DNA of 64,000 nucleotides from Sulfurospirillum sp964466465 (GTDB taxonomy: Bacteria; Campylobacterota; Campylobacteria; Campylobacterales; Sulfurospirillaceae): NCBI GenBank assembly GCA_964466465.1, contig CAYXNJ010000001.1:62001-126000 (forward strand), written 5' to 3'. Position numbers and translations under genes: made by a program. The first letter of the stretch is position 1. The number at the start of each line of letters is the position of its first letter. Below are positions 17,717 to 25,911 of this stretch, one piece after another. The notes beneath the pieces are model-generated. The model saw nothing but the letters and a program-made list of their open reading frames with translations. It had not been told where the DNA came from and did not search any database.

Positions 17717-18445
17717 ATGACCGAGCACGAAAAATATGACATTTTGCAAAAAGCTAAAATTTGGTTTAAAGATTCAATTATTGAAAATCATATAAAAAAT
17801 ACTCTTAAGCTGATGAATATTAAAGAATTTAATGTCAATCCTTTTTTAGTGGCGTATTTATCAAATTTTTTAGAAGGAAATCATGATCCAATAAGTATTG
17901 CAAAAGCTTTGATTTACCCCAGAGTTTTAGGAACGTCGATTAATACATCTTTTGGTACGAATATTCAAAAGTTTACAGCAACAGTACTCTCTTCTTTTGG
18001 TAGTACGACATCTGGAATTGATATAGAATTTATAGATATGATTGATGGTGAAAAAAAGTTTTGTCAACTGAAATCAGGTCCAGATACTATCAATAAAGAC
18101 GATGTTGAAACAATAGCAAAACATTTTACAGACGTTATTCGTTTATCAAAGACTAATGGTGTTAAAATCGGATTTAACAATTTAATTGTAGGCGTTATTT
18201 ATGGTGAAATATCAGATTTAAGCGCACATTACAAACGAATTTCTAAGCAATATCATTATGATGTCATTGTTGGCAATGATTTTTGGCATCGGCTTACAGG
18301 TGATCCTGATTTTTATATAGACTTAATAAAAGCCATTGCAGAAGTGGCTACAGAAGCTGACTTTAAACATGAACTTGATCATGTCATTGAAGAATTGGCA
18401 CAATCAGAATATATACAAATACTTTCTCATAACCTTAATTCATAA
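17717..18445 (+). CDS. type II restriction endonuclease (PD-(D/E)XK, PmeII-like)
   Basis: A 242-residue protein whose middle contains a PD-(D/E)XK-type core: TTSGIDIEFID (Asp102, Glu104) followed by KKFCQLKSGPD (Gln117, Lys119), i.e. a D...QxK variant. Family resemblance to PmeII-type endonucleases is from memory and moderate. Its partner is the C5 methyltransferase 126 nt downstream in the same direction, the usual arrangement for a type II system that cuts unmethylated DNA. It is AT-rich with short hydrophilic stretches and differs in base use from the flanking rRNA methyltransferase, suggesting acquisition. Recognition sequence cannot be read from the protein. Confidence 0.75.
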   Translation: MTEHEKYDILQKAKIWFKDSIIENHIKNTLKLMNIKEFNVNPFLVAYLSNFLEGNHDPISIAKALIYPRVLGTSINTSFGTNIQKFTATVLSSFGSTTSGIDIEFIDMIDGEKKFCQLKSGPDTINKDDVETIAKHFTDVIRLSKTNGVKIGFNNLIVGVIYGEISDLSAHYKRISKQYHYDVIVGNDFWHRLTGDPDFYIDLIKAIAEVATEADFKHELDHVIEELAQSEYIQILSHNLNS

Positions 18446-18464
18446 AATAAATATTTCAAAATGT

Positions 18465-18492
18465 AATCTTTTAGATATAAAAGATTTTTTTT
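18465..18492 (+). terminator. terminator between endonuclease and methyltransferase genes
   Basis: A perfect 9-bp stem AATCTTTTA (18465-18473) / TAAAAGATT (18478-18486) with loop GATA is followed directly by six further T. It should end the endonuclease transcript, so the methyltransferase needs its own promoter. Confidence 0.75.
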
Positions 18493-18517
18493 GATTATTC
18501 TTCGATTAAGCAAAAAG

Positions 18518-18550
18518 TATAGCCGCTATGCTATAATAACCATGTATAAT
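18518..18550 (+). promoter_or_regulatory. candidate promoter and operator of the methyltransferase gene
   Basis: The inverted repeat TATAGC (18518-18523) / GCTATA (18530-18535) with a 6-nt centre overlaps a perfect -10 TATAAT at 18532-18537; a second TATAAT lies at 18545-18550. No convincing -35 is present, which fits an activator- or repressor-controlled promoter. The methyltransferase has a helix-turn-helix domain, so autoregulation at this repeat is a reasonable inference. Confidence 0.5.
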
Positions 18551-18571
18551 GTTGTGTAAGGTGGGTATAGA

Positions 18572-19813
18572 ATGCAGAGAACATTTTCATTAAATGAAAC
18601 AGCAGAAATTTTATCGGTTAATAAAGAGACATTAAGAAGATGGGATAATGCAGGTAAATTAAAAAGTATCCGTAATCCCATAAATAATTATCGCGAATAC
18701 AGACAAGATGATTTAGTCATCTTTGAAAATGCAAAATTACATTTTAATACCATTGCTGATCGATATGAATCTCCTAAAAAACCGTATAAAAGTATTGAAT
18801 TATTTGCTGGAGCTGGAGGATTGGCTTTAGGGCTTGAAAAGGCGGGAATAGAACACGCATTACTCAATGAAATTGACAAATATGCCGCTCAAACGCTGAG
18901 AAAAAATAGACCTTCGTGGAATGTTGTAGAGGGAGATATTTCACGTATTGATTTTACGCCATACAAAGATAAAATAGACCTCTTAACAGGAGGATTTCCT
19001 TGTCAAGCGTTTAGCTACGCAGGAAAACGACTTGGCTTTGAAGATATGAGGGGAACCTTGTTTTTTGAGTTTGCAAGAGTGCTCAAAGAGACTAATGCCC
19101 CTGTTTTTTTGATCGAAAATGTTAAAGGGCTTCTCTCTCACGATAATGGTAAAACACTTAAAACAATGATAGAAGTTTTAACGCAAGAATTGGACTATCA
19201 TGTATTTGAACCGCGCGTTCTCAAGGCTATTTATTATAGAGTTCCACAGAAGCGAGAGCGACTCATTCTTGTAGGTATTAAAAAGGAGTATAGAGATAAC
19301 GTCCGTTATACATATCCCGAACCGTATAAAAAAATTTATACATTAAAAGATGCTCTCAAAAAGGGTGATTTATACGATACAGACGTACCTTTTTCTTATG
19401 GGCAAGCTTATCCAAAACGTAAGAAAGAGATTTTGGAGATGGTAAAGCCAGGTGGATATTGGCGAGATTTACCTATTGAACTTCAAAAAGAGTATATGCA
19501 AAAAAGTTTTTATCTTGGTGGTGGTAAAACAGGAATGGCAAGAAGAATTTCATGGGATGAACCAAGCCTTACGTTGACATGTTCACCTGCACAAAAGCAG
19601 ACAGAAAGATGTCATCCAGAAGAAACACGTCCTTTTCAAATAAGAGAATATGCGCGTATTCAGACTTTCCCCGATGATTGGAAATTTGAAGGTTCACCTT
19701 CGCAGCAATATAAACAAATTGGCAATGCTGTCCCCGTTAATTTAGCAGAAGAGATTGGACATACACTTATCAAATTGTTAAATGATATACATAGTATAGA
19801 AATAAGTAAATAA
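18572..19813 (+). CDS. DNA (cytosine-5) methyltransferase with N-terminal MerR-type HTH
   Basis: At 413 residues this is a C5 methyltransferase with an extra N-terminal DNA-binding module. Residues 1-55 (FSLNETAEILSVNKETLRRW ... YREYRQDDL) resemble a MerR/excisionase winged helix. The catalytic domain carries motif I ELFAGAGGLALGLEKAG, motif IV GGFPCQAFSYAG with the nucleophile Cys144, motif VI IENVKGL, motif VIII QKRERLILVG, motif IX REYARIQTFPDDW and motif X QIGNAVPVNLA. It protects host DNA from the upstream endonuclease. The target-recognition region lies between motifs VIII and IX; its sequence specificity is not readable. Confidence 0.92.
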   Translation: MQRTFSLNETAEILSVNKETLRRWDNAGKLKSIRNPINNYREYRQDDLVIFENAKLHFNTIADRYESPKKPYKSIELFAGAGGLALGLEKAGIEHALLNEIDKYAAQTLRKNRPSWNVVEGDISRIDFTPYKDKIDLLTGGFPCQAFSYAGKRLGFEDMRGTLFFEFARVLKETNAPVFLIENVKGLLSHDNGKTLKTMIEVLTQELDYHVFEPRVLKAIYYRVPQKRERLILVGIKKEYRDNVRYTYPEPYKKIYTLKDALKKGDLYDTDVPFSYGQAYPKRKKEILEMVKPGGYWRDLPIELQKEYMQKSFYLGGGKTGMARRISWDEPSLTLTCSPAQKQTERCHPEETRPFQIREYARIQTFPDDWKFEGSPSQQYKQIGNAVPVNLAEEIGHTLIKLLNDIHSIEISK

Positions 19814-19835
19814 GCTTGAAGTATTGTTTGAATAT

Positions 19836-20294
19836 TTATAACGCTACCTCAAACTTCCCTTTCTCGATAAAACCCAAAAACTCTGCTTTAAATTTGGCTC
19901 TATTTTCATGTTCTTGAATCCACGCAAGGTGAATTTTACGCTCCGCCTCAATAATGGGAAACCATGTTTTTTGGAGATCATGGTCGAGCATACAACGGTC
20001 ATAAATAGACTCTAAAAAGTTCCAAACGATGAACGCATAGATATTATATTCTGTCTCTTGTTCTGTACTTCGTTCAATATTTTTTTGTACCAAATGAGGC
20101 TTAGCAAGAGCTTCTTTTAAAATTTCAAAGTACATTTTATCAATCTCGCCATAATGCACCACTTGCATGGTTTTGCGGTAGGTTCGCATCGAATACAGGA
20201 GCGCAAAAATAGCTAATGTCGTTGCGATTACACCCATAATGGAGCTAATCGCCGTCCAGAGGGTTTCGTATTCATCACTAAAAAAAATTTCCAT
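19836..20294 (-). CDS. hypothetical protein with one N-terminal membrane segment
   Basis: I do not recognise this 152-residue protein. The start is the ATG at 20294, with AGGAT 7 nt upstream; an in-frame TTG one codon earlier is less likely. Residues about 14-36 form one clear membrane helix (WTAISSIMGVIATTLAIFAL), followed by a basic stretch and an amphipathic soluble domain rich in Trp, Glu and His. It sits 11 nt downstream of an acetyltransferase gene and probably shares its transcript. Similar anchored DUF4760-like proteins exist, but I do not claim membership. Confidence 0.6.
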   Translation of the reverse strand: MEIFFSDEYETLWTAISSIMGVIATTLAIFALLYSMRTYRKTMQVVHYGEIDKMYFEILKEALAKPHLVQKNIERSTEQETEYNIYAFIVWNFLESIYDRCMLDHDLQKTWFPIIEAERKIHLAWIQEHENRAKFKAEFLGFIEKGKFEVAL

Positions 20295-20305
20295 CAAACA
20301 TCCTT

Positions 20306-20944
20306 TTAAATGAGGTTTAAAATCGGTGGCGTTGACTCAAGCATTTGAACAATGCGCGGGTCATCGTGATTGCAGCCATAAACATCTACATACAGCTTTT
20401 CAAGCCATATTTTCAGTGTTGTTTTAGAGACCATTTTCATATGCGGATGATACACTAAAAGCTCCATAGGTGGAGCTTCTTCATTGCTTTGAAGTGCTAA
20501 AATATAATCAAAAGGGTCAATCTTCAAAGCACCCAAACGACGGTAAAACTGCTCTCGTTTCTCGCGAATTTCTTGCTCAGTTGAGCTTTTTTCTGGCGAA
20601 TCAATTTCGATGAGGAGCGCTCGTATGCCTTGTGTGTTAAAAAGATGTTCAATGCTTTGTTTTAAAAGCGTTGAACCTAACCCGATGCCTCTTTGCGTTT
20701 CATCGATAGCCATATACTCGAGTAAAAAGAAATCGTCTTGAGATGGATGATACATAATGCAAAATCCAACTATTTTTTCGTCATTAAGAGCCAGATAAAT
20801 GGTATAAGAAGGGGAGTGTTGCATTTTCAAAAGCGCGTCACGAGATTTTTGTTCGCTTTGCGGAAAAGAGATCGAGTAGATGGCATAAAAGCCATCAAAC
20901 TCATGTGTATTCTGTTTGTCTAGCGCTTTGATTAAAAGTGCCAT
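20306..20944 (-). CDS. GNAT-family N-acetyltransferase
   Basis: A 212-residue protein with a GNAT core: FCIMYHPSQDDFFLLEYMAI on strands 3-4 followed by the acetyl-CoA loop QRGIGLGSTLLKQSIEHLF and LLIEIDSPEKSS. The C-terminal ~60 residues, with PMELLVYHPHM and a final helix pair, are an extension beyond the minimal GNAT fold. The substrate is unknown. The gene lies 6 nt after dcd and 11 nt before the membrane protein, all on the minus strand, suggesting one operon behind dcd. Confidence 0.75.
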   Translation of the reverse strand: MALLIKALDKQNTHEFDGFYAIYSISFPQSEQKSRDALLKMQHSPSYTIYLALNDEKIVGFCIMYHPSQDDFFLLEYMAIDETQRGIGLGSTLLKQSIEHLFNTQGIRALLIEIDSPEKSSTEQEIREKREQFYRRLGALKIDPFDYILALQSNEEAPPMELLVYHPHMKMVSKTTLKIWLEKLYVDVYGCNHDDPRIVQMLESTPPILNLI

Positions 20945-20950
20945 AAGCGG

Positions 20951-21511
20951 TTATTTTAAAATACGAGGTAGTGTTATACCTGTTTGCCCTTGGTATTTAC
21001 CACGTTTGTCTTTGTAGGTTGTCTCACATGGTGTATCGCCCTCTAAAAAGAGCACTTGTGCAATGCCTTCGTTGGCATAAATTTTTGCGGGAAGTGGCGT
21101 GGTATTTGAAATCTCTATAGTAATATGACCTTCAAATTCTGGCTCAAACGGTGTAACGTTGACGATGATGCCACAACGTGCATACGTACTTTTACCTAAA
21201 CAAATTGCAAGGACGTTTTTTGGAATTCTAAAGTATTCTACTGTACGTGCCAATGCAAAAGAGTTTGGTGGAACAATGCAGATGTCACCTTCAAAATCGA
21301 TAACATTTTTATCGTCAAATTCTTTAGGATCAACCACTGTCGAATTGACATTCGTGAAAATCTTAAATTCACGACCTACTCGGATGTCATACCCGTAACT
21401 ACTGACGCCATAACTTACAACGTCACGACCTACTTGATCCTCGCAAAAAGGCTCTATCATACGCTCTTTGAGCGATTTTTCTCGTATCCAACTGTCTGCT
21501 TTTAAACCCAT
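20951..21511 (-). CDS. dcd: dCTP deaminase
   Basis: Dcd deaminates dCTP to dUTP for thymidylate synthesis. The 186-residue protein has the family blocks SYGYDIRVGREF, FALARTVEYFRIP, the active-site LGKSTYARCGIIVN (Ser-Arg pair) and VTPFEPEFEGHITIEISNTT with the catalytic glutamate, ending GKYQGQTGITLPRI. Length equals that of other Campylobacterota Dcd proteins. It is transcribed divergently from accB, with overlapping candidate -10 sequences in the short spacer. Confidence 0.95.
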   Translation of the reverse strand: MGLKADSWIREKSLKERMIEPFCEDQVGRDVVSYGVSSYGYDIRVGREFKIFTNVNSTVVDPKEFDDKNVIDFEGDICIVPPNSFALARTVEYFRIPKNVLAICLGKSTYARCGIIVNVTPFEPEFEGHITIEISNTTPLPAKIYANEGIAQVLFLEGDTPCETTYKDKRGKYQGQTGITLPRILK

Positions 21512-21546
21512 AATTTCCCTTAAGTGATCGTATATCTTTAGTATGG

Positions 21547-21553
21547 TATTATA
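21547..21553. promoter_or_regulatory. overlapping divergent -10 elements of dcd and accB
   Basis: On the plus strand TATTAT (21547-21552) is preceded by TGG, an extended -10 placed about 50 nt before accB. On the minus strand the same bases read TATAAT (21548-21553), about 36 nt before dcd. Transcription of the two genes would therefore compete for one site. Confidence 0.45.
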
Positions 21554-21602
21554 TCACATTTTATGTCATGCCAAAAAATGGCAAATATTTAGGAGAAACC
21601 GA

Positions 21603-22076
21603 ATGGACAAAAATGAGATCAGAGAGTTAATACGTATTTTTGATAAAAGTGATATTACAAAACTCAAAATCAAAGAGGGTGATTTTAGTATTGAGTTACA
21701 AAAAGGCTTTGAGGGTGGCGTAACCTATACAACAGCTGCTCCCGCTCCTATTATGCAAGCTCCAAGTGTTGCACCAGCAGTTGCAGCTCCAGTGGCACAC
21801 GTTGGCGGCGAAGCAAGCATCAATGCAGCTCCAGCAGGTCTAAGTATCAAATCACCAATGGTAGGAACATTCTACAAATCTCCAGCACCTGGTGCTGCAC
21901 CGTTTGCAAAAGTAGGCGATATTATTCGTAAAGGTCAGCCAGTAGGTATTATCGAAGCGATGAAAATCATGAATGAAATTGAAGCGGAATTTGACTGTAA
22001 AATTTTAAATATTCTTGTTGAAGATGGTCAGCCAGTAGAATACGATATGCCAATCTTTACGGTGGAGAAAGTGTAA
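21603..22076 (+). CDS. accB: biotin carboxyl carrier protein of acetyl-CoA carboxylase
   Basis: AccB carries the carboxybiotin used for malonyl-CoA synthesis. The ATG at 21603 has AGGAG 7 nt upstream and gives MDKNEIRELIRIFDKSDITK, the usual AccB start; an open frame 20 codons longer upstream lacks support. The 157-residue protein has a central Ala/Pro-rich hinge (residues 45-80) and the biotinyl domain with KSPMVGTFYKSPAPGA and the biotin-accepting lysine in IEAMKIMNEIEAE. A small hairpin TGCCA-N5-TGGCA lies in the leader. The stop overlaps accC as TAATG. Confidence 0.95.
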   Translation: MDKNEIRELIRIFDKSDITKLKIKEGDFSIELQKGFEGGVTYTTAAPAPIMQAPSVAPAVAAPVAHVGGEASINAAPAGLSIKSPMVGTFYKSPAPGAAPFAKVGDIIRKGQPVGIIEAMKIMNEIEAEFDCKILNILVEDGQPVEYDMPIFTVEKV

Positions 22077-23407
22077 TGAAGATTGAGAAAATTCTTGTTG
22101 CCAATCGTGGTGAGATCGCCCTTCGTGCAATAAGAACCATCAAAGAGATGGGGAAACAAGCGATTGCGGTTTATTCCATTGCGGATAAAGATGCACTCTA
22201 TCTTCAACATGCCGATGCAAGTATTTGTATTGGTGGGGCAAAATCGTCTGAGAGCTATTTGAGCATTCCTGCCATCATTAGTGCAGCTGAGATCAGTGGA
22301 TGTGATGCCATCTTCCCAGGGTATGGTTTTTTAAGCGAGAATCAAACGTTTGTTGAAGTGTGCAAGCACCACAATATCAAGTTTATTGGACCTTCTGTTG
22401 ATTCAATGGTGTTAATGAGTGATAAATCAAAAGCCAAAGAAGTGATGAAAAAAGCGGGTGTTCCTGTTATCTTAGGAAGCGATGGTGCTTTAAAAGATGT
22501 CAATGAAGCCAAAGAGCTTGCAACACAAATCGGACTTCCTGTTATCATCAAAGCAAGTGCTGGCGGCGGCGGTCGTGGTATGCGTGTCGTTGAAAAAATG
22601 GAAGATTTAGAGAAATCATACCTTGCGGCTGAAAGCGAAGCGATTAGCGCATTTGGCGATGGCACACTCTACATGGAAAAATACATTAAAAACCCTCGTC
22701 ATATTGAAGTGCAAGTCATTGGTGATAGCCATGGCAATGTTGTTCACATTGGTGAGCGTGACTGTTCGATGCAACGTCGCCACCAAAAACTCATCGAAGA
22801 ATCTCCTGCGATTGCTTTGGATGATAAAACCAGAGCACGCTTACATGAAGTAGCGGTAAAAGCAACCAAATATATTGGCTATGAAAATGCAGGTACATTT
22901 GAATTTCTTTTAGATGCAGATAAAAACTTCTATTTCATGGAGATGAACACACGTCTTCAAGTTGAACACTGTGTCAGCGAGATGGTAAGTGGTATTGATA
23001 TTATTGAGTGGATGATTCGTGTGGCAGAGGGTGAAAAGCTCTTTGATCAAAGTGCACTCACATTCCGTGGTCATTCAATTGAGTGTCGTATTACAGCGGA
23101 AGATCCTGTAAAATTCATCCCAAGCCCTGGTAAAATTACGAAGTATATCATTCCTGGTGGACGTAATGTTCGTATGGATTCTCATGCGTATCAAGGTTAC
23201 TCTGTACCGCCACATTATGATTCTATGATTGGGAAGCTCATTGTTTGGGGCGAGACACGCGAACGTGCCATCAAAAAGATGAAACAAGCTTTAAGTGAGT
23301 TACAAATTGAAGGTATTAAAACAGTAAGAGATTTCCATCTCAATATGATGGCTAATGAAGATTTTATTGAAAACAGATTCGATACAAACTATCTTTCACG
23401 CTATTAA
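22076..23407 (+). CDS. accC: acetyl-CoA carboxylase biotin carboxylase subunit
   Basis: AccC carboxylates the biotin of AccB using ATP and bicarbonate. The 443-residue protein is full length for the family: N-terminal KILVANRGEIALRAIRT, the ATP-grasp glycine loop KASAGGGGRGMRVV, RDCSMQRRHQKLIEESPA, MEMNTRLQVEHCVSEM with the catalytic Glu and Arg, and IECRITAEDP in the C-terminal domain. It is translationally coupled to accB by a one-base overlap and ends in a strong bidirectional hairpin. Confidence 0.96.
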   Translation: MKIEKILVANRGEIALRAIRTIKEMGKQAIAVYSIADKDALYLQHADASICIGGAKSSESYLSIPAIISAAEISGCDAIFPGYGFLSENQTFVEVCKHHNIKFIGPSVDSMVLMSDKSKAKEVMKKAGVPVILGSDGALKDVNEAKELATQIGLPVIIKASAGGGGRGMRVVEKMEDLEKSYLAAESEAISAFGDGTLYMEKYIKNPRHIEVQVIGDSHGNVVHIGERDCSMQRRHQKLIEESPAIALDDKTRARLHEVAVKATKYIGYENAGTFEFLLDADKNFYFMEMNTRLQVEHCVSEMVSGIDIIEWMIRVAEGEKLFDQSALTFRGHSIECRITAEDPVKFIPSPGKITKYIIPGGRNVRMDSHAYQGYSVPPHYDSMIGKLIVWGETRERAIKKMKQALSELQIEGIKTVRDFHLNMMANEDFIENRFDTNYLSRY

Positions 23408-23416
23408 TTATTAATG

Positions 23417-23440
23417 TAAGGTCGCCTTCTGGCGACCTTA
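23417..23440. terminator. bidirectional terminator between accC and the SurA-like gene
   Basis: A perfect 10-bp GC-rich stem TAAGGTCGCC (23417-23426) / GGCGACCTTA (23431-23440) closes a TTCT tetraloop between two convergent genes. T-richness on each side is weak, but the position and stability make a shared terminator likely. Confidence 0.75.
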
Positions 23441-23455
23441 ACTTCTTTGATCGTC

Positions 23456-24307
23456 TTATGGCGCTCTTACCACTTGAATATTAGCAGATGATTTTAACTT
23501 CTCAAAATACTCTTCAATTGCTTTTTGCTCTTTACCTTCACCCAATTTATTGTAAATATAATTTTTTGCATCCGCAAAAGAGACGCTTTGAACATTGTGT
23601 TTTTCTTTCACAAAAAACATAACATAATTTGAATCGGATTTACTGATAGAAGAAAACTTACCTTTTGGTGTTTTGTTTAAAAGTGTTAAAAGTTGTGGAT
23701 CTGTTTTGCCTGCATCAATTCTGCCCTCTTGGAGTTGTACGTCACTCGCAGCGCTCATAGGATTGCTTTGAATGGCAGCAAGGCTTTGTTGGTTTGCACT
23801 GGTGTAAATCGTTACATCAAAAGCGGATGCTTGAGAAAACTCATGGAGGTTATCATTGTAATACGCTTGAAGCTCACCATCACTCATTTGTTGCATTTTT
23901 GTGCTAATAATTTTTTTATAGAGCTTGTCTCGTTGGAGTTTCTTTTTAAGATCTTCTTTGTACTCAGAAACTTCAATATTTTTTGAGCGAATCATGTTGA
24001 GAAAATCGAATTGGCTCATATTGTTGCTGATCGCTAAGTTTTCAATGTATTGATCGACTTCAAAATTATCAACTGAAATGCCAAATTTTTTGATTTCTGA
24101 ATCTTCTAATTTTTGTCTTACTAAAATGTCTAAAGACTCTTTTTTAGAGATGTTAAAGCGCTGTGAGTACTTGAAAACATCATAAAGTGTGATGGGTTCT
24201 TTATTGATAATTACGGAAACGCCATCGATTGTCGCAGCAGATGCTGGCGAAAAAAGAAGGGTTGCACTCAAAGTTACGAAAGTTAACACCTTTAGTTTAA
24301 TCTTCAT
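23456..24307 (-). CDS. SurA-like periplasmic chaperone / peptidyl-prolyl isomerase
   Basis: The 283-residue product has a signal peptide (KVLTFVTLSATLLFSPASAA, cleavage near residue 25), then the SurA-type N-terminal region (IDGVSVIINKEPITLYDVFK) with helices, and a C-terminal parvulin-like domain (about 150-260, with FSSISKSDSNYVMFFVKEKH). It probably helps outer-membrane proteins fold in the periplasm. The peptidyl-prolyl isomerase domain is divergent, so enzymatic activity is uncertain; PEB4/CBF2-type chaperones of Campylobacter are comparable. Start: ATG at 24307, preferred over the adjacent in-frame TTG. Confidence 0.75.
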   Translation of the reverse strand: MKIKLKVLTFVTLSATLLFSPASAATIDGVSVIINKEPITLYDVFKYSQRFNISKKESLDILVRQKLEDSEIKKFGISVDNFEVDQYIENLAISNNMSQFDFLNMIRSKNIEVSEYKEDLKKKLQRDKLYKKIISTKMQQMSDGELQAYYNDNLHEFSQASAFDVTIYTSANQQSLAAIQSNPMSAASDVQLQEGRIDAGKTDPQLLTLLNKTPKGKFSSISKSDSNYVMFFVKEKHNVQSVSFADAKNYIYNKLGEGKEQKAIEEYFEKLKSSANIQVVRAP

Positions 24308-24336
24308 CAATAGTCCTTTGTTTTAAGAAAAATAGC

Positions 24337-24365
24337 TATATAATCGTGTCTGTATTAAAAGTTAA
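24337..24365 (-). promoter_or_regulatory. candidate promoter of the SurA-like gene
   Basis: On the minus strand TTAACT (24360-24365) and TATATA (24337-24342) are separated by 17 nt and lie 30 nt upstream of the start codon. The match is moderate. Confidence 0.4.
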
Positions 24366-24442
24366 GAGCTACGAATGATAACATTTTTTTTGACAAAAAA
24401 AATTAAAAAAGTGTTTTTAGTCTCGCTCTCGTAGAATTTTTG

Positions 24443-24470
24443 TTGACCACGTAACGAAATGATACATAAT
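24443..24470 (+). promoter_or_regulatory. candidate sigma70 promoter of gltX
   Basis: TTGACC (24443-24448) and CATAAT (24465-24470) with a 16-nt spacer lie 40 nt before the gltX ATG. The rest of the 24308-24510 interval is AT-rich and holds no other recognisable gene. Confidence 0.5.
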
Positions 24471-24510
24471 TTATACATAACTTATTAAAAATCAATCATA
24501 AGGTACAGTC

Positions 24511-25911
24511 ATGGTTGTGACACGTTTTGCCCCTAGCCCTACGGGGTATTTGCATATTGGAGGGCTTAGAACAGCGCTTTATAGCTATCTTTGGGCAAAA
24601 AGAAACAATGGAAAATTTTTATTCCGTATCGAAGATACAGACCTCGCGCGAAATTCCAAAGAGGCGGCTGATGCGATCGTTGAAGCCTTTAAATGGGTTG
24701 GGCTTGCGCATGAAGGTGAGATTGTGTATCAGTCTGAGCGTTTTGATCTTTACAAAAGCTATGTCAAAAAGCTTTTAGAAGAAGGTAAAGCGTATAAATG
24801 TTATATGAGTAAAGAAGAGCTTGATGCACTTAGAGAAGCTCAAATGGCGCGCAAAGAGCGCCCGAGGTATGATGGCAGATACCGTGACTTTACAGGTACT
24901 CTGCCTGAGGGTGTCGAGCCTGTTATACGCATTAAAGCACCAACCAGTGGTATTGTCTCTTTTGTCGATGGTGTGAAAGGTGAAGTGAGTTTTAATGCCA
25001 GTGATATGCTAGATGATTTCATCATTGCACGAAGTGACGGCACGCCGACGTATAACTTTGTTGTGGTTATTGATGATGCTTTAATGGGTGTCAATGAAGT
25101 GATTCGTGGCGATGACCACCTCTCAAATACGCCAAAACAGATCATTTTATACGAAGCACTTGGGTTTGATATTCCTAAATTTTACCATGTCCCGATGATC
25201 CTTAATCCTGAAGGTAAAAAGCTCTCTAAACGTGATGGCGCTGTGGATGTTATGGAGTATAAACGAGAAGGTTATTTGCCAGAAGCATTGCTGAATTTCC
25301 TTATTCGTTTAGGGTGGAGTCATGGCGATCAAGAGATTTTTTCATTTGATGAGATGAAAGCGCTGTTTGATCCAAATGATATCAATAAATCAGCTTCTGC
25401 GTACAATCAAGAGAAGCTTTTATGGCTCAATGCGCATTACATTAAGCAAGCAACACATGCTAGATTAATTGAAGAGTTGCGCTTTTTTAATGTGGATATC
25501 TCATCTCATGCTAAAAAAGAGTTACTGATTGACGCACTTCGTGATCGTGCAAAAACACTAGTAGAGTTTGCAAGCTTGGCAAAGCAGATTTTAGAAGCGC
25601 CAACGTGTTACGATGAAAAAGCGGTAGAAAAGTTCTTAACAGTCGATGGATTGGCAGTTTTAGAGCATTATTTTAACGCTTTAAAAGGCGCAAAAGAGCT
25701 TAGCAATGCGAGTGAATTTGAAACATTTAGCAAAGCATTTCTCGAAGAGCGTGGCTTAAAACTGAAAGATTTGGCACAAGCGATTCGTATTGCAATGGTA
25801 GGTAGCTCTGTGAGTCCTTCTATTTTTGAAGTATTAGAAATTATTGGTTATGAAGACGTGGTAAGAAGAATTGAAAAATTAATATCTTTTAAAGGAGTTG
25901 TGAGTGAGTAA
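24511..25911 (+). CDS. gltX: glutamyl-tRNA synthetase
   Basis: A class I aminoacyl-tRNA synthetase of 466 residues. The N-terminus VTRFAPSPTGYLHIGGLRTA holds the HIGH-type motif and KLSKRDGAVDV is the KMSKS-type loop. Campylobacterota commonly have two GltX paralogues, one of which charges tRNA-Gln for later amidation; which one this is cannot be decided from the sequence alone. It is followed by a malic enzyme gene whose GTG start overlaps its stop, so the two are coupled. Confidence 0.95.
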   Translation: MVVTRFAPSPTGYLHIGGLRTALYSYLWAKRNNGKFLFRIEDTDLARNSKEAADAIVEAFKWVGLAHEGEIVYQSERFDLYKSYVKKLLEEGKAYKCYMSKEELDALREAQMARKERPRYDGRYRDFTGTLPEGVEPVIRIKAPTSGIVSFVDGVKGEVSFNASDMLDDFIIARSDGTPTYNFVVVIDDALMGVNEVIRGDDHLSNTPKQIILYEALGFDIPKFYHVPMILNPEGKKLSKRDGAVDVMEYKREGYLPEALLNFLIRLGWSHGDQEIFSFDEMKALFDPNDINKSASAYNQEKLLWLNAHYIKQATHARLIEELRFFNVDISSHAKKELLIDALRDRAKTLVEFASLAKQILEAPTCYDEKAVEKFLTVDGLAVLEHYFNALKGAKELSNASEFETFSKAFLEERGLKLKDLAQAIRIAMVGSSVSPSIFEVLEIIGYEDVVRRIEKLISFKGVVSE

